64,000 bases of DNA from Rapana venosa (Eukaryota; Mollusca; Gastropoda; Neogastropoda; Muricidae): positions 53,977,244 to 54,041,243 of the forward strand of contig CM054155.1 in the NCBI GenBank assembly GCA_028751875.1, read 5' to 3'. This document shows, one piece after another, positions 39,777 through 53,089 of this stretch. Positions within the stretch are counted from its first letter, which is position 1, and each line of letters starts with the position of its first letter. The notes beneath the pieces are model-generated. The model made no database searches. It was not told where the DNA came from and was given only the letters and a program-made list of their open reading frames with translations. Position numbers and translations under genes: made by a program.

Positions 39777-42610
39777 GGACATTATTGGACTAGGAGAAGT
39801 GAGATGGACAGGATTTGGTGAGACATTGACTGAAGAAGGCAACAAGATCTGGTACAGTGGCCAAGAGAAACATCACCAACATGGAGTGGCCCTTTATTGT
39901 CAGAAAGGAATAGTGGGGGTGCATAAACAGCTGTAAAAACCGGCTTCCCCGCAGGATTTTCAGCATCCGGGTGTCAGCCCCAAACCCAAGAACATCACCC
40001 TCATACAAATCTATGCACCATCATCTGCCATACAGATGAAGAAGTAGAAGAATTTTATGAAGATCTTGAAGTGACCATTAAGAAATACCCAAGAAGGACA
40101 TCTCATCATCCAAGGGATTTAACGCCAAAGTAGGTCCTGACTTTTTCAACCAATGGGCTGGAACAGTTGGTCATTTGGAACGGGGAGCCCAAACGACAGG
40201 GGACTACGTCTGCGGAGTTTGCCTGCACCCACAGACTTACCATTGCCAATACCTTCATCCCCACAAGCAGTCAAGGGGGACAACACTGGCATGCGCCAAA
40301 CGGAAAGATCCATAACCAAAATAGATTTTATCTTAACACCACGGCGCTTCAAACCAGCATCAACAGAGCCAGAACAAGAACCTACCCTGGAGCTGAAAAT
40401 AGGCAGTGCCCACGACCTTGTGCTTTTTGGTAATTCAAAATGAAGCTGAAGAAAAACAAACAGCCTGCAAACCCACGTATCAATTTTGACGTGGACAAAC
40501 TAAAAGATCCAGATGTCGAGGAGATCTTCCAAGCTAATTTGGCGGACGTTTTGCGGCTTTAAAACCCTCCTGGACAATGACATCAATGACCTCACCAACA
40601 ACTTCAATGAGGCAGTCCGAGAAAAAAGCAGAGGCGGTACTCGGTCGTCAGAGGAATAAACACCAGCCATGGACTACCAATGACATCTTGGACCTCTGCG
40701 ATCAAGAGAGCACTGAAACCAAACCAGGTCTTCCAAACCCAAAAGAATACCGGGAGGCCAACAATCCCCGTGAAGAAGTCAATGTTAAAGGCCAAGAGAA
40801 TGGATCAGTGATCAATGTGGCGAGATCGAAAAAAACATGAAAGTGGGCAACAGTAAAAAGGCATACGAAAACCCTGAAGAAACTCACAAAACCACTTCAA
40901 ACCAAATCATCAGTCATTGAAAACAGCTCCGGAAACCTCCTCACAGAAAGCTCACTGCATTGAAAAGGTGGTCTGAATATTGTCAAGGACTGTACAACTA
41001 CCAATACAACCTGACAAGAGCATAATAGAAGAGAAAGCAGCAACATCAAGACACCCTCGCCATTACCTAAAACTGAGGGAAGAAGTGAAGAAGCCTCCCA
41101 GCTTACCAGAAAGGAAAGCCCCCCAGGAGCAGACAATATACCAGCAGACTGCTCAAGCATGGTGGCGAAACAGTCATCACATATGTTACAGCTATCTGTC
41201 AGAAGATTTGGGAGACAAAACAGGGGACCAACAGACTGGACAAAAATCACTCATCATACCCCGCCCAAGAAGGGAATTTACGCCAATGCCAAAACTATAG
41301 AACAATCAGCCCATCAGCCACGCCAGCAAGATCATGCTCAAAGGTATTTTGAATCGACTCAAGAAGGGGGCAGAAGAACACCTTTCAGAGGGAAAAAGCT
41401 GGGTTCCCGGCAGGCAGGACACAATCGAACAGATTTTAACTGCCACATCATGATGGAAAAAACATCTTCAACATCAGAGAGACCTGTTCCACAACTTCAT
41501 CGACTTCAAGAAGGCTTTTGACAGAGTATGGCACGAAGGCCTGTGGCAGGTCCTCAGAATGTTTGGCATTGAAGAAGGACTAGTGCAAACCATTCAAGCA
41601 CTATACAACACTGCAAGCAGGCAGTCCTTCTGAACAATCAGGTCGGAGACTACTTCAAAACCACAGTTGGGGGCCGACAAGGATCCTGTTATCTCCAGTC
41701 CTGTTCAATCTGTTCTTGGAAAACATCATGAGAGAGACCCCCCCATGACTTCCACCCTACCATCTCCATTGGCGGCAGACCCTCAACAACTTACGGTTTG
41801 CCCATGACATTGACCTCATGGGCGGAAGTAGCACAGAGCTGCAAGATCTTACGACCAGACTTGAGAATAGAGCTGGAGCATATGGGATGGGGGTGAGCTC
41901 GGAGAAAAGTAAAGTAATTGTGAACACACGAGCAATGCCACCGCTAAAATTTACATGAACGGCCCAACAACTGGAGGAGGTAGACGCTTTTAAATACCCG
42001 GCGCTACACTCACAAAGGACGGGCGATCGACGACAGAAATCAAAGCAGAATAGCCATGGCAACATCTTCCATGGCAAAAAATCACCACTATATGGAAAAG
42101 TAAAGAGATCAGTTTCCCAATCAAACTAAACTCTACAAAGCCCTAATTCAGTCGATCTGCTGTACGGAATGAAACCTGGACATTGACTGCTGAAACAGCA
42201 AAAACGAATCCAGTCATTCGAAACAAAAAAGCCATAGAAAACTACTGGGCATATCCTGGGGAGAACGAAAGACCAACGAATTGCAAGAGTCAAATAACAC
42301 GGCTGGCAGGTCCACATGAACCCCTTCTCCCCATCGTAAAGAAAAAAAAGCTGACATGGTTCGGTCACGTCACCCCCACAAAAAGGCCCAAAAACAGTAC
42401 TGCAGGGAAACCTGGGAAATTGGGTTGGCAGAAGGGGGGGAAAAGACAGAACAAGTCATGGAGGGAAAAATCAGAGAAGGGCCCAGGATAAAAAGATTTG
42501 GCATACTGCGCGGGAACCGGGGGCCGAGATGGATGGGGGAAAGGCTTAACCCGGCATCGTCTTTATTTTCTCCCCACACCCCCCAAGGTCACGGGGGTCT
42601 GTGGGTGATG
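39777..42610 (+). mobile_element. Second copy of family E RTE LINE (element F), plus strand, heavily frameshifted
   Basis: The sequence matches the reverse complement of 35,345-32,540 throughout: TGGCCAAGAGAAACATCACC, the RDFNAKV-type block, TPRRF, the linker DLCDQ, RT blocks including DFKKAFDRVWHEGLWQVLRM at about 41,505 and an ADDIDLMGGSS-type block at about 41,805, and the C-terminal region to about 42,490. Small insertions and deletions occur every few tens of bases, far more than in element E, and increase rightwards. It starts inside the endonuclease, so it is 5'-truncated. Part of the damage is probably sequencing error. Confidence 0.85.
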
Positions 42611-45600
42611 AGTTTTTTTTTTAAAAATTTGGGTTTTAAATGATCTATATTTTTCCCATATCTTTTTTATTTTCTTATGGTTCCATACCACTCTTGGGTG
42701 AGAGAGGAGGAGAGTGAGAGAGTGTTTTTTTGTGTGTGTTTTTGTGGGGGGGGGTGTTTGTGTGTGTGTGTGTTTGTGTGTTTGTGTGTTTTGGGTGTTT
42801 GTGTGTGTAAATTAAAAAATCTTTTAAATTCTTATTTGAAATTGCTGTAGGGCCCCGGATGTTTTGGAATGCCCCACTTTATTTTTTTTTCAAAAATTAA
42901 GAGTTTAACTTTTTCTATACACCCATCAGGGATTATATCATCCCCTAATTCATCATCATTTCTCATCATTATCATCACCCTTTACTTCTTTATCATCATA
43001 ATCTTTTTTTCATAACATCGTCGTATCAGTATTTTTTTGTCTTTTATATTTTTAAATTATTTAAAAATTTTTTTTATTTTTTATTACTTTTTAGTATTAG
43101 AAATTATTTAATTAAAATTTTTTAAAAAAAATTGAATCTTTATTTTTATTATTATTTTTATTTTTAAAAAACCATTGCAAACTCGAAAAGAAAACTATTC
43201 GTCCCAAAGCTTTTAGCTTTAACCCAACACAGCCAACAAAAACAAAATCAGCAGCCCCTTGATGAAGGCATCAGTTACGGTGTTGGGGGAAAACAGAAAC
43301 AAAGACAAAAAGAAGGTTTTTTTTGAATGTTGATTTGTCTTGTTTATTCTGAATCAATATTCAGGGATTCCCAATGGCCTTGAAATTTTGCCCCCACCAA
43401 GGTTTTGGGTTTGGGAAAAAAATTTTTCCAAGGGAATACCTTTCCAAAGAAAAAATATTTTCTCGGCCTTACGTTTTTTGACCTGGAGCTCACATTATTT
43501 GTGATGAGAACGCTAGAAAAGATGTAAAACCCCTCATTTTTCCCCGCTCAGAAAAAAGTTTTGACCCCTAAAATTTCCCTTAAAAGGTCTGGGAAGTGGG
43601 TGCCCGAAGTGCCAAACTTTTTCATTTTAAAACAAGTTAATAGCCACTTGGGAAACCCCTGACTTTTCACCCAAAATTTTTTGTTCCCTGACTTTATTTC
43701 AGCTTTCAATACAATGCAGCCTCACTTTCCCTGGTTAAAAATTTAAATTTATAAATTTTGACGTAGACAAAATAAACCCTGTTCTTTGGCTGTTTGATTT
43801 TTTAACCAAAGACCACAGCTGTTTTGGCCAACAAAAATTTTTTCCCCCGGTTTAAAATTTAAACCTGAAAGGGTTTCTAAAAAGGGTTGCTTTCCCTCTA
43901 AGACTTCTGTACATTTTTTAAAACCCCCCCGGTTGTTTGCAGAAGAAAACTAGGGGAAATTCCTTTCGGGTTTAAAGTTCGCAGTTGACTTCCCTCTTTA
44001 TTTTCCCCTTTCCCCCATCAGTTTGGACCGGTCCAGCCCTCACCGAGTTGGGACACGGGTTTTGTGACGGGGCCTTTTTGGAGCTAAATTTTTTCTAAAA
44101 TAAAGACCTGCCTATTGACTTCAGAAGATCGGGGAATACCCCTTAAAAATTATTTTATCCAAAATCAAAAAGGTTGAAAACTTTTCGAACTATAAGTATC
44201 GGGGAACTGTTTTTGCCACAATTTTTTAAACTGGGACTTTTTACAGGGATGCAAATTGTAAAAAAGGGGACAAAAAGGTGCGTATTTTTGAAAAAAACTA
44301 AAACCCCATTTTTTGTAGAAAAAAGGATTCTTTTCTTGTTTTCAAGTCTTACATAGGGGAGTGTTCAAAGTTTTGCTTTCTTTTCGGGTTCAAAAACCCT
44401 TAGTTTTTTTTAAAACAAAAAATGACCTGCAAAAATTTAAAAGATTGCCCCAAAAAAAATTTGGGAAAAAAGAAAAAAAGAGATCCCCAATGTCGTTCTG
44501 AATCAGCAGCTTGGTACGCAATGAAAAGGGCCTTTTTCCCGGTTGATCCATCCCTGCTTTTGTTTCCGGGAATTTCCCAGTTTTTTTGCTTCGAAACGCC
44601 GTTTTCGTGTCCCATCGGGCCAAAACAAACAGAAAAAAAAATTATTTTGTGCCAGTAAGCATTGAATTATGAATTCAAAAGGGATGTTGCCTACTATTTT
44701 TTAAATTTTTTCTCTAAAATTTACTTGCCTGTTTGGTCATTGTTATGAGTATAGTCAAAAACATAATTTTGTGTTTTGGTGTTGTGTGGATTTAGTGAGT
44801 GAGTGAGGGTGTGTGTGTGGGGGAGGGTGGGGGTGGTGGTGTTGTGGGTTGGTAAAATAAGCCTGTTTTTAGTCAATGGTTTTAAAAAAACTTTGGGAAT
44901 TTTATTTTTTGGGTGTATGGTTTGGGTTATGCGTGGGTGTGTTGACACGCACTTTCTTTTCTGCGTAAATGCGTCCGTAAAAAAAAAAAGTTTTGTTTTT
45001 TAGCCCTGGGTTTAAAATTGTGTTCAAAGTGTTTATGTGTGTGTGTGCGAATGAGGGGGAAGTGGGTTTGTTGGGTGTGTGTGTGTGTGTGTTTGTGTGT
45101 GGGTTTGTGGGTGTGTGGGGTTGTTGTGTGTGTGTGTGTGTGTGTGTGGGGTTTTTCCCCGACTTTTTTATTTAAAATCATTTTGGGAATGTTTTAAAAA
45201 ATTTTTTGGGGAAATATAGTTTTTTTGTGTCTTTGAGTTTTTTGTTGATATAATTTTTCTGAAAATTATTGAAATTTGGGTTCATGGGTTTTTTTAAAAA
45301 GTGTTTTTGATTTGGGACTTGACTTGATTTGCTTTTTTCCCCTGGAGTTAACATCAGTAAAAAAACTCCACCCCCTTAAGAGATTTCGGATAAGGTTCCC
45401 CCATGTGCGAATAAAAACCCAAAAACCACTTTTTCACACTTTAAAAACCATTTACAGGCCCTTAAGGGGGAAAAGATCATTACTTTTATGGGGCCCCAAG
45501 GAACGGAGGGGACAAAAAAAAAACAAAAAAAAAAGCACTTCCGGGTGGTGCTTTTGGAAATTTGCCCCCAAAGTCAAAATTTGTGGTTAAAAAACAAATA

Positions 45601-48600
45601 GACAATCAAAAAAGTCAAAGCACTGGTGAATTTTTAAAGGGCTTAGCCTTTTGAATGAGAAAAAAAATGAAACTTCGTTTTTGTTTCCCAAATTTGTTTT
45701 TTTTTAAACCTTTTTCCGCAATGGGGTGCAATGAAAAACTAAACCTTTCAGAAAAGAGAAAGAAAAGGGTGGTAGTGAAATAGGTACACGAGGGGGACAC
45801 TAAACACAAAAAGTACAAGACCCTTCGATTCCCAAAAGTTTTGAGTCCTTGACTGTAAATAAAAAAGTCATTGATTAGTTTTGGTGTTTTTGTGTGTGTG
45901 TGGGGTGTGTGTGTGTTGTTGTGTGGGGGGGTTGTGTTTTTGGTTCTTGTCATACTACCAGTCCTCCCGCACTTTTCCCACACATATTCCCAGCAAAACC
46001 GCAAACCCCACGCGATTTTTCCAATAACCAGGGTAACCCAAAGTTATTTCCATCCTCCTTTTTCTCGTGATTTTTTTTTTTTTTTAAGGAAATTTTTTTA
46101 AATGACAAACTTTGGGAACTTGGTGGAAACCCATAACATTAAAACCCAAAAATTTACGCATTCGTTTTAGTCCATTTCAGTTCCTCTTCTAAATGGGTCA
46201 TTTTTCAGCCCCTTCTTAAAAGGGCACAAATAAACTTTTAAAACTCAAACTCTTAAAAGGACCTCCTTGTCCTTTCCGTGCTGTCCAGACACCAAAATTT
46301 GTTCAGGGGAAATTTTTTTCCTTTTTTAACAAAAAAGCCTTTCTTTTGGAAAGTGGGCCCCTTTTTCCTATTTTCGGGTTAATTTGTTTTGGGGGCCTAG
46401 GGCCGTTTTTCAGAAAAATGTATGAAGTCTTTTCTTTTCTCTCTTCTCTCTCTTCTTTTCCTCTCTCTCTTTTCTCTCTCTCTCTGAAAAAATTTTTTGT
46501 GAAAAATATTAAGCAAATTGTGCCCAAATTTTTTTAAACAAAAAATTAAAAAATTAATCCCCACTTTTTTATTGGAAGGGTTTAAACATGTACCCCAAAT
46601 TTGGAGAGAAAGTTTTTTAAGCAAATGTATAAACGTACCATTGAAAGATATGTTCAAAGAAAGAAATGAGGGGGAGTACAAACATAGTTTGTCTAGTTAT
46701 ATTTTTCATTTTTTAAACCCAAAGGAAAACTTGTTGGTCAAGAACTTTTTTGGAATAACTGTATGGTTTGTTGGTACCAGATGTATTCTTTTTTGTGGGG
46801 CTTTAAATTCTACTATGGGGGGCTAGGGTTTTTTTTAAAAATTTTTATAGTATAAAAAAGAATAATTTAAAGGTTTTTTTTTTTTTAATTATTCTTTTAA
46901 ACCCATTTTTGACGTCATCTTCTTCTGGGGACGGGGTTATAGTTTAAAGTTCATAATATAAAAAAAAAATTCTTTTTTTAATCAGGCAAAAATTCTTATC
47001 TTTTTGGTGCATTTGTTTTGGTAAATTAATGGGAAAAAACCAAATTGCCAATCCCAACCCCAACAAAGTATTGAGCACAAAGTTATGGATTTTAAAACTT
47101 TTTCGGTCCAGAGCTAGGCTCTATCTATCCTCTCTCTTTCTCTCTCCCCCTCTTCTCTCTCCCCTCCTCTCTCTCTCTCCCCTGTCTATCTTTTCTTTAT
47201 CTATTATTGTGTGTTTTGTGTACGTGTGCGTGGGGTTGGGGTGCTTGCGCGCGCGCGCGCGGGTGTGTGTGTGTGGGTTAAAAAAACTTACCCAGGGCCC
47301 GTTATTTCTTTTAACTTACATTTAAACAAAGTTTTGCCTGCAAAATAATCTGTTCAAAAACTTTCGTCTGTATGTGATATCTTTTCCCGAAAAAAATTCT
47401 TTTTTTTTTTATGAAACCCATATTTTTATTTAGTCTGTATGGGATACTTTGTTCCCATAAAAAATTGTTTTAAAAAAAAGCACGCCTTAAAATGAAGCAA
47501 ATTTTTTTAAATTTTGGGCAAACTGTTCCATTGTTTTTACTCCCATTAAAACTTCTTTTTAAAAAATCAAGATAAAAAAAAAAAAAACCCACTTGCTTTT
47601 TTCCCTTTTAAATTGGAAAAAAAGTTTAAGGGACCCAACTGCCACTTTGTCATAAACCCCCTTTTTTAATTTATTGTGTTTTTAAGTTATAAAAAATTTA
47701 AATGTGAGAAACTGCCCCCACTTTGTCTCTTCTCTTTGAATTTCTTTTTGGAAATTTAAAAGTTAAATGTACTTGCCTTTTTCCTAGGAAAAAAAGTTAG
47801 GGGGAAAAAACTGCACGGAAATAAAAGGGGTTTAGGGGTTAAAAAGGGGGGGACCCCCGGGACATGGACTTTTGCGTCATTTACTTTGCTCTCTCTCTCT
47901 CTCCCCCTCTCTCTCTCTCTCTCAAAGTATGCTTTTGTGGGTGTACGAATAGTTTTCTAAAAGGTTTACACTTGCAATGTTTTTTTTGGGGGTTTCTATT
48001 TTTAAATTTTAAGTAGGTTTTTTTTCCCGGGTTTTGGGTTTTTTATTTCTTTGTGTTTTTTTAGTTTTCTTGTTTTCATTAAAAATTACTTTTTCCATCC
48101 TAGTCCATTTTAATTGCCTAAAATTGAAGAGAAATTATTTTGTGCTCCTTCCCGTAGGATTGAAAGGGAAAATTTGGAAAATTTAAAATCCTCTCTCTCT
48201 GTCTCTGTCTGTCTGTCTGTCTGTTCCCCTCTTTTCTTTTTCTCTTCTCTCTCTCTCTCAAGGGGGGGACGAAAAAAACACGGCGTTCGAGCGGCAGTCC
48301 CTGTAAAGTGTGGGGTGGAATTGTGTCCCGCAAGGGCCCTCAGGGGAGTTTTTTGCCCTTGCTACTTGTGCTTAATTCAATAAAAAAACCCTTTAGTGCA
48401 TAAACGACTTCAAAAAGGGTGGATTGGGTGAGGTGGGGGGCTGAAATTTGGGGGTTTTTTGTGGCTAAATGTCAACTTTTGTCGGGCTGCTGAAAAAAAA
48501 TGTCCCCTGACTGTGCACGGGGTGAGCAAAAACACGCGGTGAACCCCTTTTTTTTCGGGCTGATGTTTTGGGTGGGCTTTGTGTGCTGGCATTGTGAATC

Positions 48601-51600
48601 TATGATGGGCAGCAAATTCGGGGAAACTTTTTTGGGGGAAATTTTGTGTATTTTTGTCTTATTTGGTTTTGAATAAAATATAATTGCAAAAGGAACAACA
48701 GGGATGGGTGAAAAAATTGTGTTGAGTGCAGGGGGCCCGGCCCTTTGTCAGCCGGGTTTGGGCCACGTGCCCATAAATTCGGGTGGTTTTTGGGGTGCGC
48801 ACGCCCCCTTTCCCCCTAGTGGGGCTGTTGCTTAGCGGTGACGTAGAAACTAACCCAAAAATGGATGGACAGACCGAGGCAAAAGAAGATAGCCTTTTGT
48901 GAACAACACAACTGGGGTAAGCGACATGATGGAAAATATAAGCAGGTCTTACAGCAACAGTTTTCGAACAAACTATTTGTGTTGGGCCTGATTTAGGGGA
49001 AATCAAAAATTTGAACTTGCAAGTAAAAAAAAACGTGTGGGGGAAATTAATCAGGTTGTGACAGAGGGAAAGAGGGATCAGAGAGAGTTGGCAGGGACCC
49101 CCCAAGACATGACTGAAGCCATCCCAGTTGTTTGAAGAAAGGAAGGGAAGGCAGAGGAAAAAAGGATTTTTTAACCAAAAAAAATTTTTTGTGGGGGGAT
49201 CCCCAAATTGGGGGCCCAAGTGGGGGATGAAAGGGAAACAGGGGTTTGGAAAAGGCCCTGGAAAAAAAAAATAAAATTTTCTTCAAAAAAGGGGGAAAGG
49301 TAACTTTGGGGGTGGGGGGGGGGTTAACCCGGGGGGCAAACCTTAACAGGGAAATTTTCCAAAATTTGAAACCTGGGGGGGGGGGCCCCCCAGCCCCCCA
49401 AGCCCATGGGGCCCCCCGGGGGTGCTGATAAAATTGGGGGAAAAAAAAATTTTAACACCGGGAAAGTCTTGGACCCACCCCTTTGGAAAACCCCAAATCC
49501 ACGGGGAAAAAAAAAAGGGCCGGGGACATTTGGGGGGACCCCCGGGCCTTGATCGAAAATTTGAGGGGCGGCAAAACCCTAAGGGCCCCCTTGTTCTAAA
49601 AGAGAAGGGAGCGGGTTTTCCCTGGGTAAGGCGGGGGCCTGACCGGGCCCAGGCGCAAGGGAAAGGTCGCAGGGGGTGGGCGGAAAGAAACTTAAGGGGG
49701 GGAAGTTGGACGGGCCCCCCGGCCCCACCCAAGGGGGGGGAAGGGGGGTTTTTAAAGTTATGTTTAAAAGTCCAGAAAAGGGGGAGTTTTCCTTTTAAAA
49801 AACCCGGAAAAAGGGGGCTTTTTTTTGGGGGTTGGCCCCATGTTTCCTTGCCCCAAAAAAGGAACAGGGTGGCCGGGTTTTTTCCTTCCCGTCCAAAAAA
49901 GGGTCCAGGGGGGGTGGGGAACCCGGAGGAGTGCTTCTTTTTAAGGAAAGGGGGGGGGGGTTTGGGGGTGGGCCCGTTCCAAGCTTTTTTAAATTTTGAA
50001 TTAAGATGGGTTTCGTTGGCGGGAATTTTTGTTGTAAAGGGGGTCCTTTACTGTTTTAAAGGGGGGTTTTTAAATTGAGGAAAACCTTTTCCCTACCAAA
50101 AGGGAGGGGTTTTTTCCTGGTAAGCAAACCCAAGGCGTTCAGGGCAAGCACCAAGTAAAGCAAAAACGGTGGGAGTAGGGTGTAATTAAAAAATTTGTGG
50201 GGGGCCTCAAAGGGGAAAACCGGAACAAATTTAGGTTTTGTAAAAAATTTAAAAATGTTTTATTTTGAAATGGGGTTCAAAATTTTTTTTGGGGGAGGGG
50301 AATTTTCCTTTGTTCTTAATTTTGCGGGGTTTTTTATTGATTATTTTTCTTGCCCATTTAAAAAATGTTTTTGGGGGGAAAAATTCGGGGGTGTTTTGGA
50401 GTGTGGATTATTTTTAAATGTTGAAATACATGGGAAAAATTTGTTTGGGGAATTTTTTATTTTAAATTTAGGGGAAAAGAGGTTTTTAAAAAAGGTTATT
50501 TTGGGTCAAAAGGGGTTTTTAAATAAAAAATAATTTAAAGGATGGTGTTTAATTTAAAAAAAACCCCCAATAAAATAGAAACACTTTTCAGGTTTTTAAA
50601 ACCGGATGGAAAAAAAAGGGTTGTGGGTTTTAAAATTTTTTGGAAGGGGAGTATTTTTGGTGAAAAAAATTGGGGGGCCCCAAAGAACAGTTGGAAAAGG
50701 GGGAAAAAATTTTTAAACGACGGGTTGGGGGATTTTCGGGGGGGGGAAGGGGGGGGAAAAAGGTTTTTTAAAGGATATTAAAAAATTTTTTCCTTTTTAA
50801 AACAAATTTTAAACCAGGACAAATGAAATTTTACGGGGCCCCCCGGAAAAAAAAAATTAATGGGGTTTTTAGAAAAAAAAAAAGAAAAAAGACTTTTGGC
50901 GGAAGAGGGAATGGAGAATTAAAAAAATTTTATAAAATTTCGAAAAAGCCCTCCTTAAAGTTTTCCGGGAGGGGGGTACAGTCCGTTTAATCCCCTTTTA
51001 ACAAGGGGGTTTGATCATTTTTAAAAACGTTTTTAAGATTTTAATTTTTGCTGAAAAAAAGAAAAAAGAATTTTAAAGGGTATTAAAAAAAAGGGTTGAA
51101 AAAAATTTTGGGAAAAAATTGGGGGTTTACCCCTTCTCAAAAAAGGAAAAATCGCTAAAAAAAAAAAGGGAAAAAAGGCTTTTGACAAAAAAAATTGGAG
51201 AAAAAAAGGTCAAAATGAAAACTTCGGGTTTTACTTTTCCCTTTGTTAAGTTATTTAAAATTTCTTTTAAAAAGGGGGGTTATTTTTTTTTGAATTTTTA
51301 AAGGTTTTTAAATGATTTAATTTGTGCTAAAACCCGGAAAATGGGGTTTCTGTTTGTCCCCCTTTGTTTCCCCTTCTCGGAATTTTTGATGCTTTTTAAA
51401 TTTTAAAAACGGCCAATTGGGGCCCCCCTGCCCCTTTGGGAGGAGCCCCTTCCCAAAATTTTTGGAGTGCGTTTTCCCCTGAATTTACTTTTCCCTTTCA
51501 GTTATTTAACCTTCTGTTTAAACACTGATTTTCCCTTTTGCCGTTTGGCCCTTTTTGGAATCATAAAAATTTTCCGATAATAAAAAGGAGATTTTAATAA

Positions 51601-53089
51601 TGCTGATAACTATCCCCGGAGTAGCTCTAAACCAGTGAAATTAAGAAAATTTTATCTTTTTATTTTGAATAAGAGTTTTAAAATTCGGGGGGCCCAGTAA
51701 CGAAAAAAAATTTAAATAAAAGGAGAAGCGGGATTTAGAGCGAAGTCACCCAAGGTTGATATTTTTTTTACTCTTTACTCTTCATTAAAAAACATCTGTT
51801 AAAGAAAAAAAATTATAGGGTTGTTTTTGTTGTTTTTAAAAAAGGCCTTTCGTTTCTTGAATATAAATATATTGGGGAATTTTACTACGAAAAAAAACTT
51901 TTGTAATGGAAAATTTTAAAATAAAAAAGGGCCCCCCTTTAAAAGCTATTTATAATCAGTACTAGCTTGTTGGGGTTGCGGGAAAGGGGAATTTTTTCCA
52001 TTTCTTTAAATTCCCAAAAAGGGGAAAGTGAAGAAAGGGTTTTTTTTGGCCCACAATTGTTTTCTTTTTTTTTTATAAATAAATTTAAAGCGTTGAGCTG
52101 TCAAAAAAAGGAAAAAGCAGGGGCATTCAAAAAATTTCCCTGGAGAAAAAAAAAAACCGGGTTTTTTCTTTTTAAATTTTTGCGGGTTTGATTTTATTTT
52201 TTTTGTCTGATACTGTTTTTGGTTTGAAAAACATCTTTAAAAATATTTTAAAAGAGGGGCAGTTTTTTTGGTTTTTATCGAAAATTTGGATAAAAAACAA
52301 TTATTGTTTTTGGGGGGGTTGGGCATTTTTCCCGTTGTGAAAAAGGGTTTGGGCCAGGGAAAATTTCCCTGAATTCAAAATTTTTTAAATAATTTTTAAA
52401 TATTGGGGGATGTTTTTTTTCAACAAAAAATTTAGTCTCAATTTTCTGGCAGGAATTTTGTAGAAAGGGGAAAAAAGGTGTAATGGGAAACCAAAAAACA
52501 TTACGAAAAGGGGAAATTCATAGCCCGGGTTCCCTATTCTGGAAATTTTTGACACACAGATAAAACCCCGGGTTACTTTACACTTCAGAGATAGGGGGGA
52601 TTTATGTAAAAAAGCCAGGGGAAAAAAGTTCAACTTTTGGCCATGAAACTTTTTTTAAAAATGTGCCAATCCCTTTTTTTCTAATACTGTACTATATGGA
52701 GAGACAGGAAGTACCCTTTAATTTTAAGAACTTGTCAAATGCTTTTTAGATTTTGGTTTTAAAAAAATTTTTGGGAAAACTTCCAAAAACACGTTTATGA
52801 AAAACAGTTTTACGTTAGGGCTAATTATACAGATGGAGGGGGGGGGAAAGAAAAACGGGGCATATGTTTTTAAAAGGGGGTTTTTTTCAGGCATGGCTTG
52901 GGGGATTTTATGGATGTTCAAAAAAAGTGGGTTTTAATGAGCGTCATTTTCTTGGGAAATTTTAAAAGATTTGGGTTTTTAATTTGCCTTTTAAACAAAA
53001 ATGGGCACTAAAGTTTGGGAAAGAAAAAAATAAATATAGTGGTTCTTTTCGTTAAAATCTGTCTTTCAGACAAAAAAAATATTATCAAT
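42611..53089. other. Low-quality, homopolymer-rich sequence; no trustworthy gene
   Basis: The texture changes to runs of a single base for all four bases (for example G runs at 49,370-49,385 and 49,949-49,960, and many A and T runs of 7-11). I found no recognisable protein domain. Open frames are low complexity (K/F/G/P-rich). Simple repeats: GT-rich 42,735-42,812, 45,035-45,155, 45,890-45,930; CT-rich 46,437-46,490, 47,127-47,190, 47,889-47,924, 48,190-48,262. This is best treated as unpolished or single-read sequence. Confidence 0.7.

Noticed and set aside
48659..49219. 186-codon minus-strand frame in the noisy region
   Set aside because: No recognisable domain, and the surrounding sequence is homopolymer-smeared, so the frame is not trustworthy.
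49343..50078. Long Gly/Pro/Lys-rich frames on both strands (129 and 218 codons)
   Set aside because: They arise from G, C and A runs in low-quality sequence. Composition on both strands is explained by the runs.
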